Assembly: GCF_000284255.1 (NCBI RefSeq)
Contig: NC_017075.1
Location: 1,984,001-2,048,000 of the forward strand
DNA length: 64,000 nt
Direction: 5' to 3'
Origin: Rubrivivax gelatinosus IL144
GTDB taxonomy: Bacteria; Pseudomonadota; Gammaproteobacteria; Burkholderiales; Burkholderiaceae_C
The notes under the pieces are model-generated. The model saw only the letters and a list, made by a program, of their open reading frames with translations. It did no database searches and had not been told where the DNA came from. This document shows positions 26,650-34,500 of the stretch, piece by piece. The position numbers were made by a program, and so were the translations under genes. The number at the start of each line of letters is the position of its first letter. The stretch's first letter is position 1.

Positions 26650-28854
26650 ATGTTCTGCCCCCGTACCCCCATCGCGGCCGCCGTGCTGCTGCTCGCCGCC
26701 ACCGCGTCCGCCCAGGACGCCGCTGACACCTCGTCCAGCCCCGACCAGATCGTCATCACCGGCACGCGCGACCGCCTGCACCTCGCCGAGCCCGGCAGCA
26801 CCGGCAGCCGCCTCGGCCTGACGGCGCGCGAGACGCCGGCCACCGTGCAGACGCTGACGCAGGAGGAGATCCAGGCCAAGGGCCTGCGCACCGCACGCGA
26901 GGCTTTCGCCGAGATCCCCGGCGTCATCGCCGGCAACGTGCCCGGCAACCCGGCGGCGGTGATGATGCGCGGCTTCTCCGGCAACACCGTCTCCATCCTG
27001 CAGGACGGCGTGCGCGTCTCGACCTCGACCATCGTGCAGCGCGACACCAACACCTGGCACTTCGAGCGCATCGAGGTGCTGAAGGGCCCGGCCTCGGTGC
27101 TCTACGGCGAAGGCGCGCTCGGCGGCGTCATCAACAAGGTGACGCGCAAGCCGACGCTGGACGGCAACCACGTCGACACGCTGCTGAGCGTCGGCAGCTT
27201 CGGCACGACGACGGTGGCCGCCGGCGCCAACCTCAAGCTGTCGGACAGCGTCGCGCTGCGTGTCGACGCCAGCCAGCTCGACTCGGACAGCCTCTACGAC
27301 GTCGACGACAACCGCACACGCTCGCGCGGCGCCACGGCCAGCCTGCTGTTCGAACCCGGCGAGCGGCTGTCGGTGCTGCTCGCCGTCGACCACTTCAAGG
27401 ACCGCTACGACAGCACCTACGAGGGCCTGCCGCTGGTGCAGGCTGCGGTCGCGCGCGACCGCAGCGGCATCGTGCAGAGCGCCAACGGCCTGGTCGTCGA
27501 CCGCTCGCTGCGTCGGCGCAACTACAACCCCGACGGCGCCTACTCGGGTGCCGAGGACACGACGCTGCGCTCGCACATCGACTGGAAGTTCGCCGAGGGC
27601 TGGACCTCCAGCACCGACCTGACGGCCTACGCCGCGCACCGCGCCTTCGTGTACAGCTATGTGCAGACCTTCGTCGCCGCCAGCGACGGCTTCCCCGATG
27701 GCAGCTTCGCGCGATCGGCGCAGCGCTTCTATCACGACCACGACTTCTGGAACGTTCGCAGCGCGCTGGCGCACGACGGCCTCGTCGCCGGGCGGCGCAA
27801 CCGCTTCACGGTCGGCGCCGAAGTCAACGACACCGACTTCTCCAGCCTGCGCCAGATCGCGCCGACCAGCGCGCTGGCCGCCGTCGACCCCTGGGCACCG
27901 CAGGTCGGCAGCTTCCCGAGCGCCGACAGCGTCTACACCGCCACCAACCTGAACTACGACTCGAAGCTGAAGACACGTTCGCTGTTCGCCGAGGACGCCT
28001 TCAACCTGACACCGGCCTGGCTGCTGGTGGCCGGCCTGCGCCACGACGACATCGACCTGCAGCGTGTCGTCACCGACTACAACGCCACGCCCGTCACGGT
28101 GCAGCGTTCTCGTCCGCACTACAGCCCGCTGTCCTGGCGCGTCGGCACGACCTACGATCTGTCGAAGGCGACGACGCTGTACGCGCAAGTCACCTCGGCG
28201 GCGGTGCCGGTGTCGACGATGCTGCTGCAGTCGATCAAGAACACCAGCTTCGAGCTCAGCCAGGGGCGTTCGGCCGAAGTCGGCTTCAAGTCCACGGCCT
28301 TCGACGGCCGGCTGACGCTGACCGGCGCGCTCTACGAGATCGTGCTGCACGACATCCTGACGCGCGACCCGGCCGACCCGTCGCTGACGGTGCAGGGCGG
28401 CACGCAGTCGTCCAAGGGGCTGGAGCTGGTCGCCGCGGCGGCGCTGACGCCGGCGCTGTCGGCCGGGGGCGGTGCCGGATACGTCGACGCGCAGTACGAC
28501 AAGCTGATCGAAGCCGGCGGCGCGGTGCGCAGCGGCAACCGCCCGATCAACACGCCGGCGACGACCGCCAACGCCTGGCTGGCCTACGCGCTGCCCGGCC
28601 TGCCGCTGAGGCTGAGCGGTGCGCTGCACCACGCCTCGGGCTTCTACACCGACACCGCCAACTCGATCCACGTCGACGGCCATACGACGCTGGACGCCGC
28701 GGTGGCCTGGCGCGTCACGCCCGAGACGACGCTGACGCTGCGCGGCCGCAACCTGACCGACGCCTTCTACGGCGAGTACTCGGGCTATCTGACGACCAAC
28801 GTCTACATCGGCGCGCCGCGCAGCGTCGAGCTGTCGCTGACGTCGAAGTTCTGA
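26650..28854 (+). CDS. TonB-dependent outer-membrane receptor
   Basis: A 734-residue beta-barrel receptor that takes up a metal complex or siderophore using TonB energy. The start MFCPRTPIAAAVLLLAATAS gives a signal peptide; a longer frame to 26545 is less likely. The plug domain shows ETPATVQTLTQEEI, RGFSGNTVSILQDGVRV and VLKGPASVLYGEGALGGVIN. The barrel ends with the required C-terminal Phe (SLTSKF). The plug is of the siderophore-receptor (FhuA/FepA-like) type. Position next to apbE and the nos cluster raises the option of copper uptake, as with NosA/OprC, but the ligand cannot be read from the sequence. Confidence 0.85.
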   Translation: MFCPRTPIAAAVLLLAATASAQDAADTSSSPDQIVITGTRDRLHLAEPGSTGSRLGLTARETPATVQTLTQEEIQAKGLRTAREAFAEIPGVIAGNVPGNPAAVMMRGFSGNTVSILQDGVRVSTSTIVQRDTNTWHFERIEVLKGPASVLYGEGALGGVINKVTRKPTLDGNHVDTLLSVGSFGTTTVAAGANLKLSDSVALRVDASQLDSDSLYDVDDNRTRSRGATASLLFEPGERLSVLLAVDHFKDRYDSTYEGLPLVQAAVARDRSGIVQSANGLVVDRSLRRRNYNPDGAYSGAEDTTLRSHIDWKFAEGWTSSTDLTAYAAHRAFVYSYVQTFVAASDGFPDGSFARSAQRFYHDHDFWNVRSALAHDGLVAGRRNRFTVGAEVNDTDFSSLRQIAPTSALAAVDPWAPQVGSFPSADSVYTATNLNYDSKLKTRSLFAEDAFNLTPAWLLVAGLRHDDIDLQRVVTDYNATPVTVQRSRPHYSPLSWRVGTTYDLSKATTLYAQVTSAAVPVSTMLLQSIKNTSFELSQGRSAEVGFKSTAFDGRLTLTGALYEIVLHDILTRDPADPSLTVQGGTQSSKGLELVAAAALTPALSAGGGAGYVDAQYDKLIEAGGAVRSGNRPINTPATTANAWLAYALPGLPLRLSGALHHASGFYTDTANSIHVDGHTTLDAAVAWRVTPETTLTLRGRNLTDAFYGEYSGYLTTNVYIGAPRSVELSLTSKF

Positions 28855-28856
28855 CG

Positions 28857-29987
28857 ATGCAGCGCTGGCGCGGGGTGGTGCGCAAGGCGCACCTGTGGCT
28901 GGGTCTGGGTCTGGGCGGCCTGTTCGCCGTGCTCGGGCTCAGCGGCTCGGTGCTGGTGTTCTACGAGGCGGTGGACGCGGCTTTGAACCCGGAGATCCGG
29001 GTTCAAAGCCGCCTGCCGGCGCCGGGCTGGGACTCGCCGGTCTGGGACCAGGCGCTGGCCACCGTGCGCGCCCGCTGGCCCGAGCGCCGCGGCGCCTGGC
29101 GCTTCGAGGCGACTGGCCGGCCCGGGCCGCTGGCGGCGCGCTACCAGCCGCCCGGCGTCGGCCACCACGGCCAGCGCATCATGGTCTGGCTGTCGCCCGA
29201 CGGCCGCCAGGTGCTGCGCGAAGACGAGTGGGGCCGCTACGCGATGACCTGGCTCTACGACCTGCACATGAACCTGCTGCTCGGCGAAGGCGGCCGCGCC
29301 GTCGTCGGCTGGGCCGGCGTCGCGACGGCCGCGCTGCTGGCCAGCGGGCTTTGGGCCTGGTGGCCACGCGGCAGCTGGCGCCGTGCGCTGCACTTCAAGC
29401 GCGAGGCCGAACGCACGCGCCGGCTGCGCGACCTGCACAAGCTCGCCGGCCTGGCCGGCCTGCCGCTGCTGGCGATGCTGGTCGTCACCGGCGTGATGCT
29501 GGCGCTGCCCGACGAGAGCAATGCGGTGCTGGCGCGCACGCTGGGGCCGGTCACCAAGCCGGGGCCGGTGCGCGCGGCGTCGTCGGGCGAGCCGGTCGGC
29601 ATCGCCACCGCGCTGGCCGCCGCGCACCGGGTGATGCCCGCAGGCCGGCTGGCCTGGGTCGAGGCGCCCGGGCCGGGCTTCGGTGCCTACATGGTGCGTG
29701 TGCAGCAGCCGGGCGACCCGAGTTACCGCTTTCCGCACAGCAGCGTCTGGATCGACCCGGCCAGCGGCGCCGTGCTGGCGGTGCAGGACCGGCAGCGTTT
29801 CGGCGCCTCCAACCTCGTCAACAACTGGCTGCACCCGCTGCACGACGCTTCGGCCGGCGGGCTGTGGCTGCGCGTGCCGGTGGCGCTGGCCGGGCTGCTG
29901 CCGGCGCTGCTGCTGGCCACCGGCGTCTGGCGCTGGGCGCTGCTGCGCCGTGCGCGCCGCGAGGCGTTCAGCCGGCGCGCCGCCTGA
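28857..29987 (+). CDS. PepSY-associated membrane protein (iron-regulated type)
   Basis: A 376-residue inner-membrane protein with four hydrophobic helices: near residues 12-35, about 140-162, about 195-215, and about 340-360. The N-terminus RKAHLWLGLGLGGLFAVLGLSG, a mid WLYDLHMNLLLG, and LRDLHKLAGLAG with regularly placed His are typical of PepSY_TM proteins. These are thought to pass electrons across the membrane to reduce metal-siderophore complexes. It begins 2 bases after the TonB receptor stop, so the two are one operon. An exact 16-bp inverted repeat lies in codons 41-52. Its end overlaps the end of the convergent cobF gene by 20 bases. Confidence 0.82.
   Translation: MQRWRGVVRKAHLWLGLGLGGLFAVLGLSGSVLVFYEAVDAALNPEIRVQSRLPAPGWDSPVWDQALATVRARWPERRGAWRFEATGRPGPLAARYQPPGVGHHGQRIMVWLSPDGRQVLREDEWGRYAMTWLYDLHMNLLLGEGGRAVVGWAGVATAALLASGLWAWWPRGSWRRALHFKREAERTRRLRDLHKLAGLAGLPLLAMLVVTGVMLALPDESNAVLARTLGPVTKPGPVRAASSGEPVGIATALAAAHRVMPAGRLAWVEAPGPGFGAYMVRVQQPGDPSYRFPHSSVWIDPASGAVLAVQDRQRFGASNLVNNWLHPLHDASAGGLWLRVPVALAGLLPALLLATGVWRWALLRRARREAFSRRAA
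28977..29012 (+). repeat. Perfect 16-bp inverted repeat inside PepSY gene
   Basis: GCGGCTTTGAACCCGG (28977-28992) and CCGGGTTCAAAGCCGC (28997-29012) are exact complements around a loop AGAT. The whole lies in frame and codes for AALNPEIRVQSR. A perfect stem of this length in coding sequence is unusual. Confidence 0.9.
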
Positions 29988-30717
29988 GCAGGTAGATGTC
30001 CATGATCCAGCCGTGGCGCGCGCGGGCTTCGGCGCGTGCGGCCAGGATCTTCGGCGCCGCCTCGGCCAGCGGCCCGGCGACGGTGATCTGCTCGGGCATG
30101 CCGACGTAGGCGCCCCACCAGATCTCGACGCCCTGCGGGTCCAGCGCCTCGAAGGCGCCGCCGGCGTCGAGCATCACGACGACGGTGTCCACCCCCGGCG
30201 GCCAGCCGTCTTCGCGCAGCCGGCGCCCGGTGGTGACGACGAAAGGCGCGCCGATCTCGTTGAGCGGGATCGCGTGCGCCGCGGTCAGTGCGTGCACCGA
30301 GGTGATGCCCGGCACCACCGTCACCTGCGGCGGCGGCTGCAGCCGTGCGGCGATGCGCAGCGTGCTGTCGTACAGCGACGGGTCGCCCCAGACCAGCAGC
30401 GCGACGCGGCGTGCGCCGGGGTGCTCGGCGATCGTCTGCATCCAGACCTCGGCGATGGCGTCGTGCCAGTCGTCGACGCGGCGGCGGTAGTCGGCGGTGG
30501 CCGCATCGCGCACCGGCAGGTCGAACTCGGCGACGACGGTCTTCGCGTCGCGCAGCACCTCGGCGCAGATCGTGCGCCGCAGCTCGGCCAGGTCGGCCTT
30601 GTCCTCGCCTTTGCGCGGGATCAGCACCAGGTCGGCCGCGGCCAGCGTGCGCATGGCCTGCAGCGTCAGGTGCTCGGGGTTGCCGGTGCCGATGCCCACC
30701 AGCGCCAGTTCGATCAT
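29968..30717 (-). CDS. cobF: Precorrin-6A synthase (deacetylating) CobF
   Basis: A 249-residue SAM-dependent methylase of aerobic cobalamin synthesis. It methylates precorrin-5 at C1 with loss of acetate to give precorrin-6A. The start MIELALVGIGTGNPEHLTLQ is the SAM-binding loop of tetrapyrrole methylases; LLVWGDPSLYDSTLRIA and VVPGITSVHALTAAHAIPL are further family motifs. The C-terminal YVGMPEQITVAGPL and MDIYLLRR fit CobF. No other cob gene is nearby. Its domain is distantly related in fold to the borosin methyltransferase at 5.7 kb but differs in all active-site motifs. Confidence 0.88.
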   Translation of the reverse strand: MIELALVGIGTGNPEHLTLQAMRTLAAADLVLIPRKGEDKADLAELRRTICAEVLRDAKTVVAEFDLPVRDAATADYRRRVDDWHDAIAEVWMQTIAEHPGARRVALLVWGDPSLYDSTLRIAARLQPPPQVTVVPGITSVHALTAAHAIPLNEIGAPFVVTTGRRLREDGWPPGVDTVVVMLDAGGAFEALDPQGVEIWWGAYVGMPEQITVAGPLAEAAPKILAARAEARARHGWIMDIYLLRRRAG

Positions 30718-30777
30718 CGTCGGTCCTCGTGTCGCCGGGGGGCGACGGGCGGGCGAGTGTACGGCGGGGGCCGGTGT

Positions 30778-32202
30778 TCAGGCCGAGGCATAGGGCTCGC
30801 GCGGCCGCGTGTCGGCGTCGATGCGCAGCGCCCGGCCCAGCGCCGGGTAGGCGCGCTGGGCGCAGTCGCGGCGTTCGCAGAGCTTGCAGCCGGGGCCGAT
30901 CGGCACCGCGGCGTCGGCACGGTCCAGCGCCAGGCCGCGGCCGTAGACCAGCCGGCCGGCGTGGCGCAGGTCGCAGCCCAGCGCGACGGCGAAGCGGCGC
31001 CCGGGCCGGCCCCAGCCGCCGTCGTGCTGCGTCACGCAGCGTGCGATCCACAGATAGCGCCGGCCGTCGGGCATCTGCGCCAGCTGCGTCAGCACCTGGT
31101 CGGGCTGGGCGAAAGCCTCGTAGACCTTCCACAGCGGGCAGGTGCCGCCGGTGCGCGAGAAGTGGAAGTCGGTCGCCGACTGGCGCTTGGAGATGTTGCC
31201 GGCGCGGTCCACGCGCACGAAGAAGAAGGGCACGCCGGGCGTGCCGGGGCGCTGCAGCGTCGACAGCCGGTGGCAGACGGTCTCGAAGCTGACGCCGTGG
31301 CGCCGCGCCAGCAGTTCGATGTCGTAGCCCAGAGCCTCGGCGGCGCCGAGGAAGGCGCCGTAAGGCAGCAGCAGCGCGCCGGCGAAGTAGCTCGCCAGGC
31401 CGATGCGCGCCAGCGCCCGTGCTTCGTCGCTCGGCAGCGCCGGGTCGGCGACCAGCGTGGCGATCGGCGCGGCGGCTTCGAGCAGCGCCAGCTGCGCCGC
31501 CATCTGGAAGCCGCGCTGGCCGGGCGCCAGCTCGGGATGCAGGCGCAGCGTGCGGCGCACCGGGTCGTAGCGGCGCAGGCCGGCGGCCTCGTCGGGCGCG
31601 GCCAGGTGCACGTCGACGCCGTGGCGGCGCTCCAGCCGCTGCTGCAGTGCCGGCGCCAGGTCGGCGGCCGAAGGCGAGGCCACGCCCAGTTCGGCATGCA
31701 ACGCCTCGGCCAGCGCATCGAGCTCGGCGACGTGGTTGTGGCGGGCGTAGAAGAAGTCGCGCACTGCCTCGTGCGGCTGCGCCGGGCCGACCTGCGCCAG
31801 CAGCTCGCGGTCGCCGGCCTGCGCGGCCAGCGCCTGCAGCCGCTGGCGCGTGTCGTGCGCCTGGTGGTGCAGGGCGATGACGCGGCGCGCCAGCCCCGGC
31901 ATCTGCCGCGCCAGCGCCTGCAGCTCGGCCTGCGCCACCGGCTCGGCCGCGTCGCCGTCGGCCACGGCTTCCTGGAGCTGGGCCACGAGGCGCGCTTCGT
32001 CGTCCTCGCTGAACCACTGCGCGTCCACGCCCAGCGTGGCCTGCAGCTTCAGCAGCACCGGCACCGACAGCGGCCGCTGGTCGTGCTCGATCTGGTTCAG
32101 GTAGCTCGGCGACAGGCCCAGGCGCTGGGCCAGCGCCGCCTGCGTCAGCCCGCTGCGTTCGCGCAGCGTGCGCAGACGCACGCCCATGAAGGTCTTGCGC
32201 AT
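30778..32202 (-). CDS. ScfR/RamB-type XRE-family transcriptional regulator
   Basis: A 474-residue regulator. The N-terminal HTH_XRE domain (residues 8-62: LRTLRERSGLTQAALAQRLG, then SPSYLNQIEHDQRPLSVPVL) binds DNA. The middle part is the IrrE-like/DUF955-related region without a clear HExxH, and the end is the DUF2083 domain with Cys residues (GGTCPLW, GCKLCERRDC) that may hold a metal or sense redox. Such proteins control acetate, propionate or glyoxylate metabolism. It diverges from a thioesterase gene across a strong inverted-repeat operator, which suggests self-control and control of that gene. Confidence 0.82.
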   Translation of the reverse strand: MRKTFMGVRLRTLRERSGLTQAALAQRLGLSPSYLNQIEHDQRPLSVPVLLKLQATLGVDAQWFSEDDEARLVAQLQEAVADGDAAEPVAQAELQALARQMPGLARRVIALHHQAHDTRQRLQALAAQAGDRELLAQVGPAQPHEAVRDFFYARHNHVAELDALAEALHAELGVASPSAADLAPALQQRLERRHGVDVHLAAPDEAAGLRRYDPVRRTLRLHPELAPGQRGFQMAAQLALLEAAAPIATLVADPALPSDEARALARIGLASYFAGALLLPYGAFLGAAEALGYDIELLARRHGVSFETVCHRLSTLQRPGTPGVPFFFVRVDRAGNISKRQSATDFHFSRTGGTCPLWKVYEAFAQPDQVLTQLAQMPDGRRYLWIARCVTQHDGGWGRPGRRFAVALGCDLRHAGRLVYGRGLALDRADAAVPIGPGCKLCERRDCAQRAYPALGRALRIDADTRPREPYASA

Positions 32203-32213
32203 CGTTCAGGTGC

Positions 32214-32305
32214 TTCGCAATCTTCGCAAGATGGCGAAGAAGGCTTCGCATTCATTCGCCGTTTCAGGCGTTCTCGGGAGGCGACAGCATAGCGAAGATT
32301 GCGAA
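32214..32305. promoter_or_regulatory. Inverted-repeat operator pair for ScfR-type regulator
   Basis: TTCGCAATCTTCGC (32214-32227) and its exact complement GCGAAGATTGCGAA (32292-32305) stand 64 bases apart in the divergent promoter region. Further TTCGC/GCGAA half-sites lie between. RamB/ScfR proteins are known to bind TTTGCGAA-like sites, so these are good candidates for autoregulation. Confidence 0.6.
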
Positions 32306-32330
32306 CCTCACGAACTCTCCGAAGACCCCG

Positions 32331-32771
32331 ATGCACGCCGTGCAAGACCTCCCCCGCCACCGCCCGCTGCCGGCCGACCCGGCGCACGAACTCCCGGCGC
32401 TGGACCGCCTGACGCTGACCGAGCTGGTGCTGCCCGAGCAGAGCAACCACTACGGCACGCTGTTCGGCCCCTACGGCCTGGCGCTGCTGGGCAAGGCCGC
32501 CTACCTGGTGGCCACGCGTTTCACGCGGCAGGCCATCGTGATGGCCGCGGCCAGCCGGGTCGAGTTCCTGAAGCCCGCGCCGGTGGGCAGCGTGCTGCGT
32601 GTCGAGGCGCGCATCGCGCGCGTGGGACGCAGCTCGCTCACCGCCACCGTCGTCGCCAGCTTCGACGCCGCGCCCGGCACCCGCGGCGAGCAGGCGCTGC
32701 TCGGCAGCTTCGAGATGGTCGCCGTCGACGCCCACGGGCGGCCGACTGCGGTGCAGCCCTCGCCGGCCTGA
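32331..32771 (+). CDS. Hotdog-fold acyl-CoA thioesterase
   Basis: A 146-residue hotdog thioesterase that should hydrolyse short or medium acyl-CoA. Features: LVLPEQSNHYGTLFGPYGLALLGKAAYLVA (central helix with the catalytic Asn/His region) and MAAASRVEFLKPAPVGSVLRVEARI. The start at 32331 follows the operator region shared with the divergent ScfR-type regulator. Control by a short-chain acyl-CoA sensor next to a thioesterase is sensible, but the exact substrate is unknown. Confidence 0.8.
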   Translation: MHAVQDLPRHRPLPADPAHELPALDRLTLTELVLPEQSNHYGTLFGPYGLALLGKAAYLVATRFTRQAIVMAAASRVEFLKPAPVGSVLRVEARIARVGRSSLTATVVASFDAAPGTRGEQALLGSFEMVAVDAHGRPTAVQPSPA

Positions 32772-32869
32772 GGGTGACATTCGTCATGTCGACCGCCTGA
32801 CACCGTTCACTGGTGCGCGCCGCGCCGCCCGGCGACAGTGGCTTCCTGTCGGAGCCCGGGAGAACGGCG

Positions 32870-33763
32870 ATGGATGAGGCGGCGGCCGTCGAGGCCCGCG
32901 ATGTCGTGCACTGCTACGGCCCGGTGAAGGCGCTGGACGGCCTGAGCCTGGCGCTGGAGGCCGGGTGCGTGACCGGCCTGCTGGGCCCCAACGGCGCCGG
33001 CAAGAGCACGCTGGTCGGCCTGCTGCTCGGCCGCTGGCGGCCCCAGGCCGGCCGCGTGTGTGTCTGCGGCCAGTTGCCCGGCAGCCTGGCCGCACGTGCG
33101 CTGACCGGGGCGATGCTGCAGAGCGCCGCGCTGGCCGCCCAGCTGACGGTGGCCGAGCATCTGCGGCTGCACGCCTCGTATCACCGCGCGGCGCGGCCGC
33201 TGGAGCAGACGCTGGCGCTGGCCGGGCTGCAGGCGCTGGCCGGGCGCCGCTACGGCGCGCTGTCGGGCGGCGAGCAGCGGCGCGTGCAGTTCGCGCTGGC
33301 CTTGTGCGGCCGCCCGCGGGTGCTGGTGCTCGACGAGCCCAGCGCCGCGCTCGATGCCGAGTCGCGCCGCGCGCTGTGGCAGGCGGTGCGCACGCTGGCC
33401 GATGAGGGCGCCGCCGTGCTGATGACGACGCACCTGCTCGAAGAGGCCGAGGCGCTGTCCGACCGCGTCGTGCTCCTGGCCGCGGGCCGTTGCCTGGCCG
33501 ACGGCTCGCCGGCGCAGATCCGCGCCCGCGTGGCGGCGCAGTCGCTGCAGTGCCTGAGTTCGCTGCCGCTGGAGCGGCTGCGCGCCTTGCCTGGCGTGAC
33601 GGCGGCCGAACCGCGCGGCCGGCGTGTCGCGCTGCGCACCCAGGCCGCCGAAACCACGCTGCGGGCGCTGCTGGCGGCCGACGACACGGTGGCCGAACTC
33701 GAGCTCACCGCCACCCGCCTGGAGGACGCCGTGCTCGACCTGCTGCACCGGGAGACCGCATGA
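32870..33763 (+). CDS. ABC transporter ATPase, drug/lantibiotic-export type
   Basis: A 297-residue ATPase. Walker A is GPNGAGKST, the signature is LSGGEQRR, Walker B is VLVLDEPSAALD, and the H-loop is MTTHLLEEAE. The C-terminal 80 residues form the accessory domain of DrrA/CcmA-like exporters. ATG at 32870 follows GGGAGAA. The stop overlaps the permease start (ATGA). It is the first gene of a five-gene unit running to 37554 with 4-base overlaps, ending in a DesK/DesR-like two-component pair. The exported substrate is unknown. Confidence 0.88.
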   Translation: MDEAAAVEARDVVHCYGPVKALDGLSLALEAGCVTGLLGPNGAGKSTLVGLLLGRWRPQAGRVCVCGQLPGSLAARALTGAMLQSAALAAQLTVAEHLRLHASYHRAARPLEQTLALAGLQALAGRRYGALSGGEQRRVQFALALCGRPRVLVLDEPSAALDAESRRALWQAVRTLADEGAAVLMTTHLLEEAEALSDRVVLLAAGRCLADGSPAQIRARVAAQSLQCLSSLPLERLRALPGVTAAEPRGRRVALRTQAAETTLRALLAADDTVAELELTATRLEDAVLDLLHRETA

Positions 33764-34500
33764 ACGCCGCCTCGCTGCTGGCCGCCGAGACCCGCGCCGA
33801 GTGGCTCAAGGCCTGGCGCCAGCCGGCCTTCGCGGTGCCGACGCTGGCGCTGCCGCTGGCCTTCTACGCCTTGTTCGCGATCGTGCTGACGCGGCCCGGC
33901 AGCGGCAATGCCGCCTACCTGCTGGCGACCTACGGCGTGTTCGCGGCGCTCGGCCCGGCGCTGTTCGCCTTCGGCGCCGGCGTCGCGCAGGAGCGCGAAG
34001 CCGGGCAGCTGGCGCTCAAGCAGATCGCGCCGCTGCCGGTGCCGCTGTACCTGGGCGCCAAGCTGATCGTCTGCATGGGCTTCACGGCGCTGGTCGTGGC
34101 CGGCCTGTACGCGCTGGCCGCCTGGGGCGCCGGCGTGGTGCTGCCGCGGGCCGCCTGGGCAGCGCTGGCGGCGGTGCACGTGGGTGCGGCCTTGCCGACG
34201 GGGCTGCTGGGGCTGGTGATCGGGCTGCGCCTGTCCGGGCAGGCGGCGATGGCGGTGAGCAACCTCGTCTTCCTGGCGCTGGCGGTGCTGGGCGGGCTGT
34301 GGATGCCGGTGTTCCTGTTCCCGCCGTGGATGCAGGTGCTGGCGCTGGCGATGCCCAGCCACCACCTGGCCGAGATCGCGCTGGCGGCCAGCGGGCGCGA
34401 CATCGGCGGCAGCCTGCCCGGCCACGCCGCGGCGGTGGCGGGTTTCATGCTCGTCTTCGCCGCCGGCGCGGGCTGGGCCTGGCGTCGGGCGGCGCGATGA
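33760..34500 (+). CDS. ABC-2 type permease
   Basis: A 246-residue inner-membrane protein with six hydrophobic segments (FAVPTLALPLAFYALFAIVL, YLLATYGVFAALGPALFAFG, and others). The sequence GAGVAQEREAGQLALKQIAPL is the coupling helix region of ABC-2 exporters, and LPSHHLAEIALA-like text near the end is also usual. It pairs with the ATPase just upstream (ATGA overlap) and overlaps the amidohydrolase start in the same way. The complex probably exports a lipid, peptide or drug. Confidence 0.85.
   Translation: MNAASLLAAETRAEWLKAWRQPAFAVPTLALPLAFYALFAIVLTRPGSGNAAYLLATYGVFAALGPALFAFGAGVAQEREAGQLALKQIAPLPVPLYLGAKLIVCMGFTALVVAGLYALAAWGAGVVLPRAAWAALAAVHVGAALPTGLLGLVIGLRLSGQAAMAVSNLVFLALAVLGGLWMPVFLFPPWMQVLALAMPSHHLAEIALAASGRDIGGSLPGHAAAVAGFMLVFAAGAGWAWRRAAR

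Noticed and set aside
28977..29012. Part of a tRNA (GGTTCAAAGCC looks like a T-arm)
   Set aside because: No acceptor stem, anticodon arm or CCA surrounds it, and the stretch is in frame inside a membrane-protein gene.
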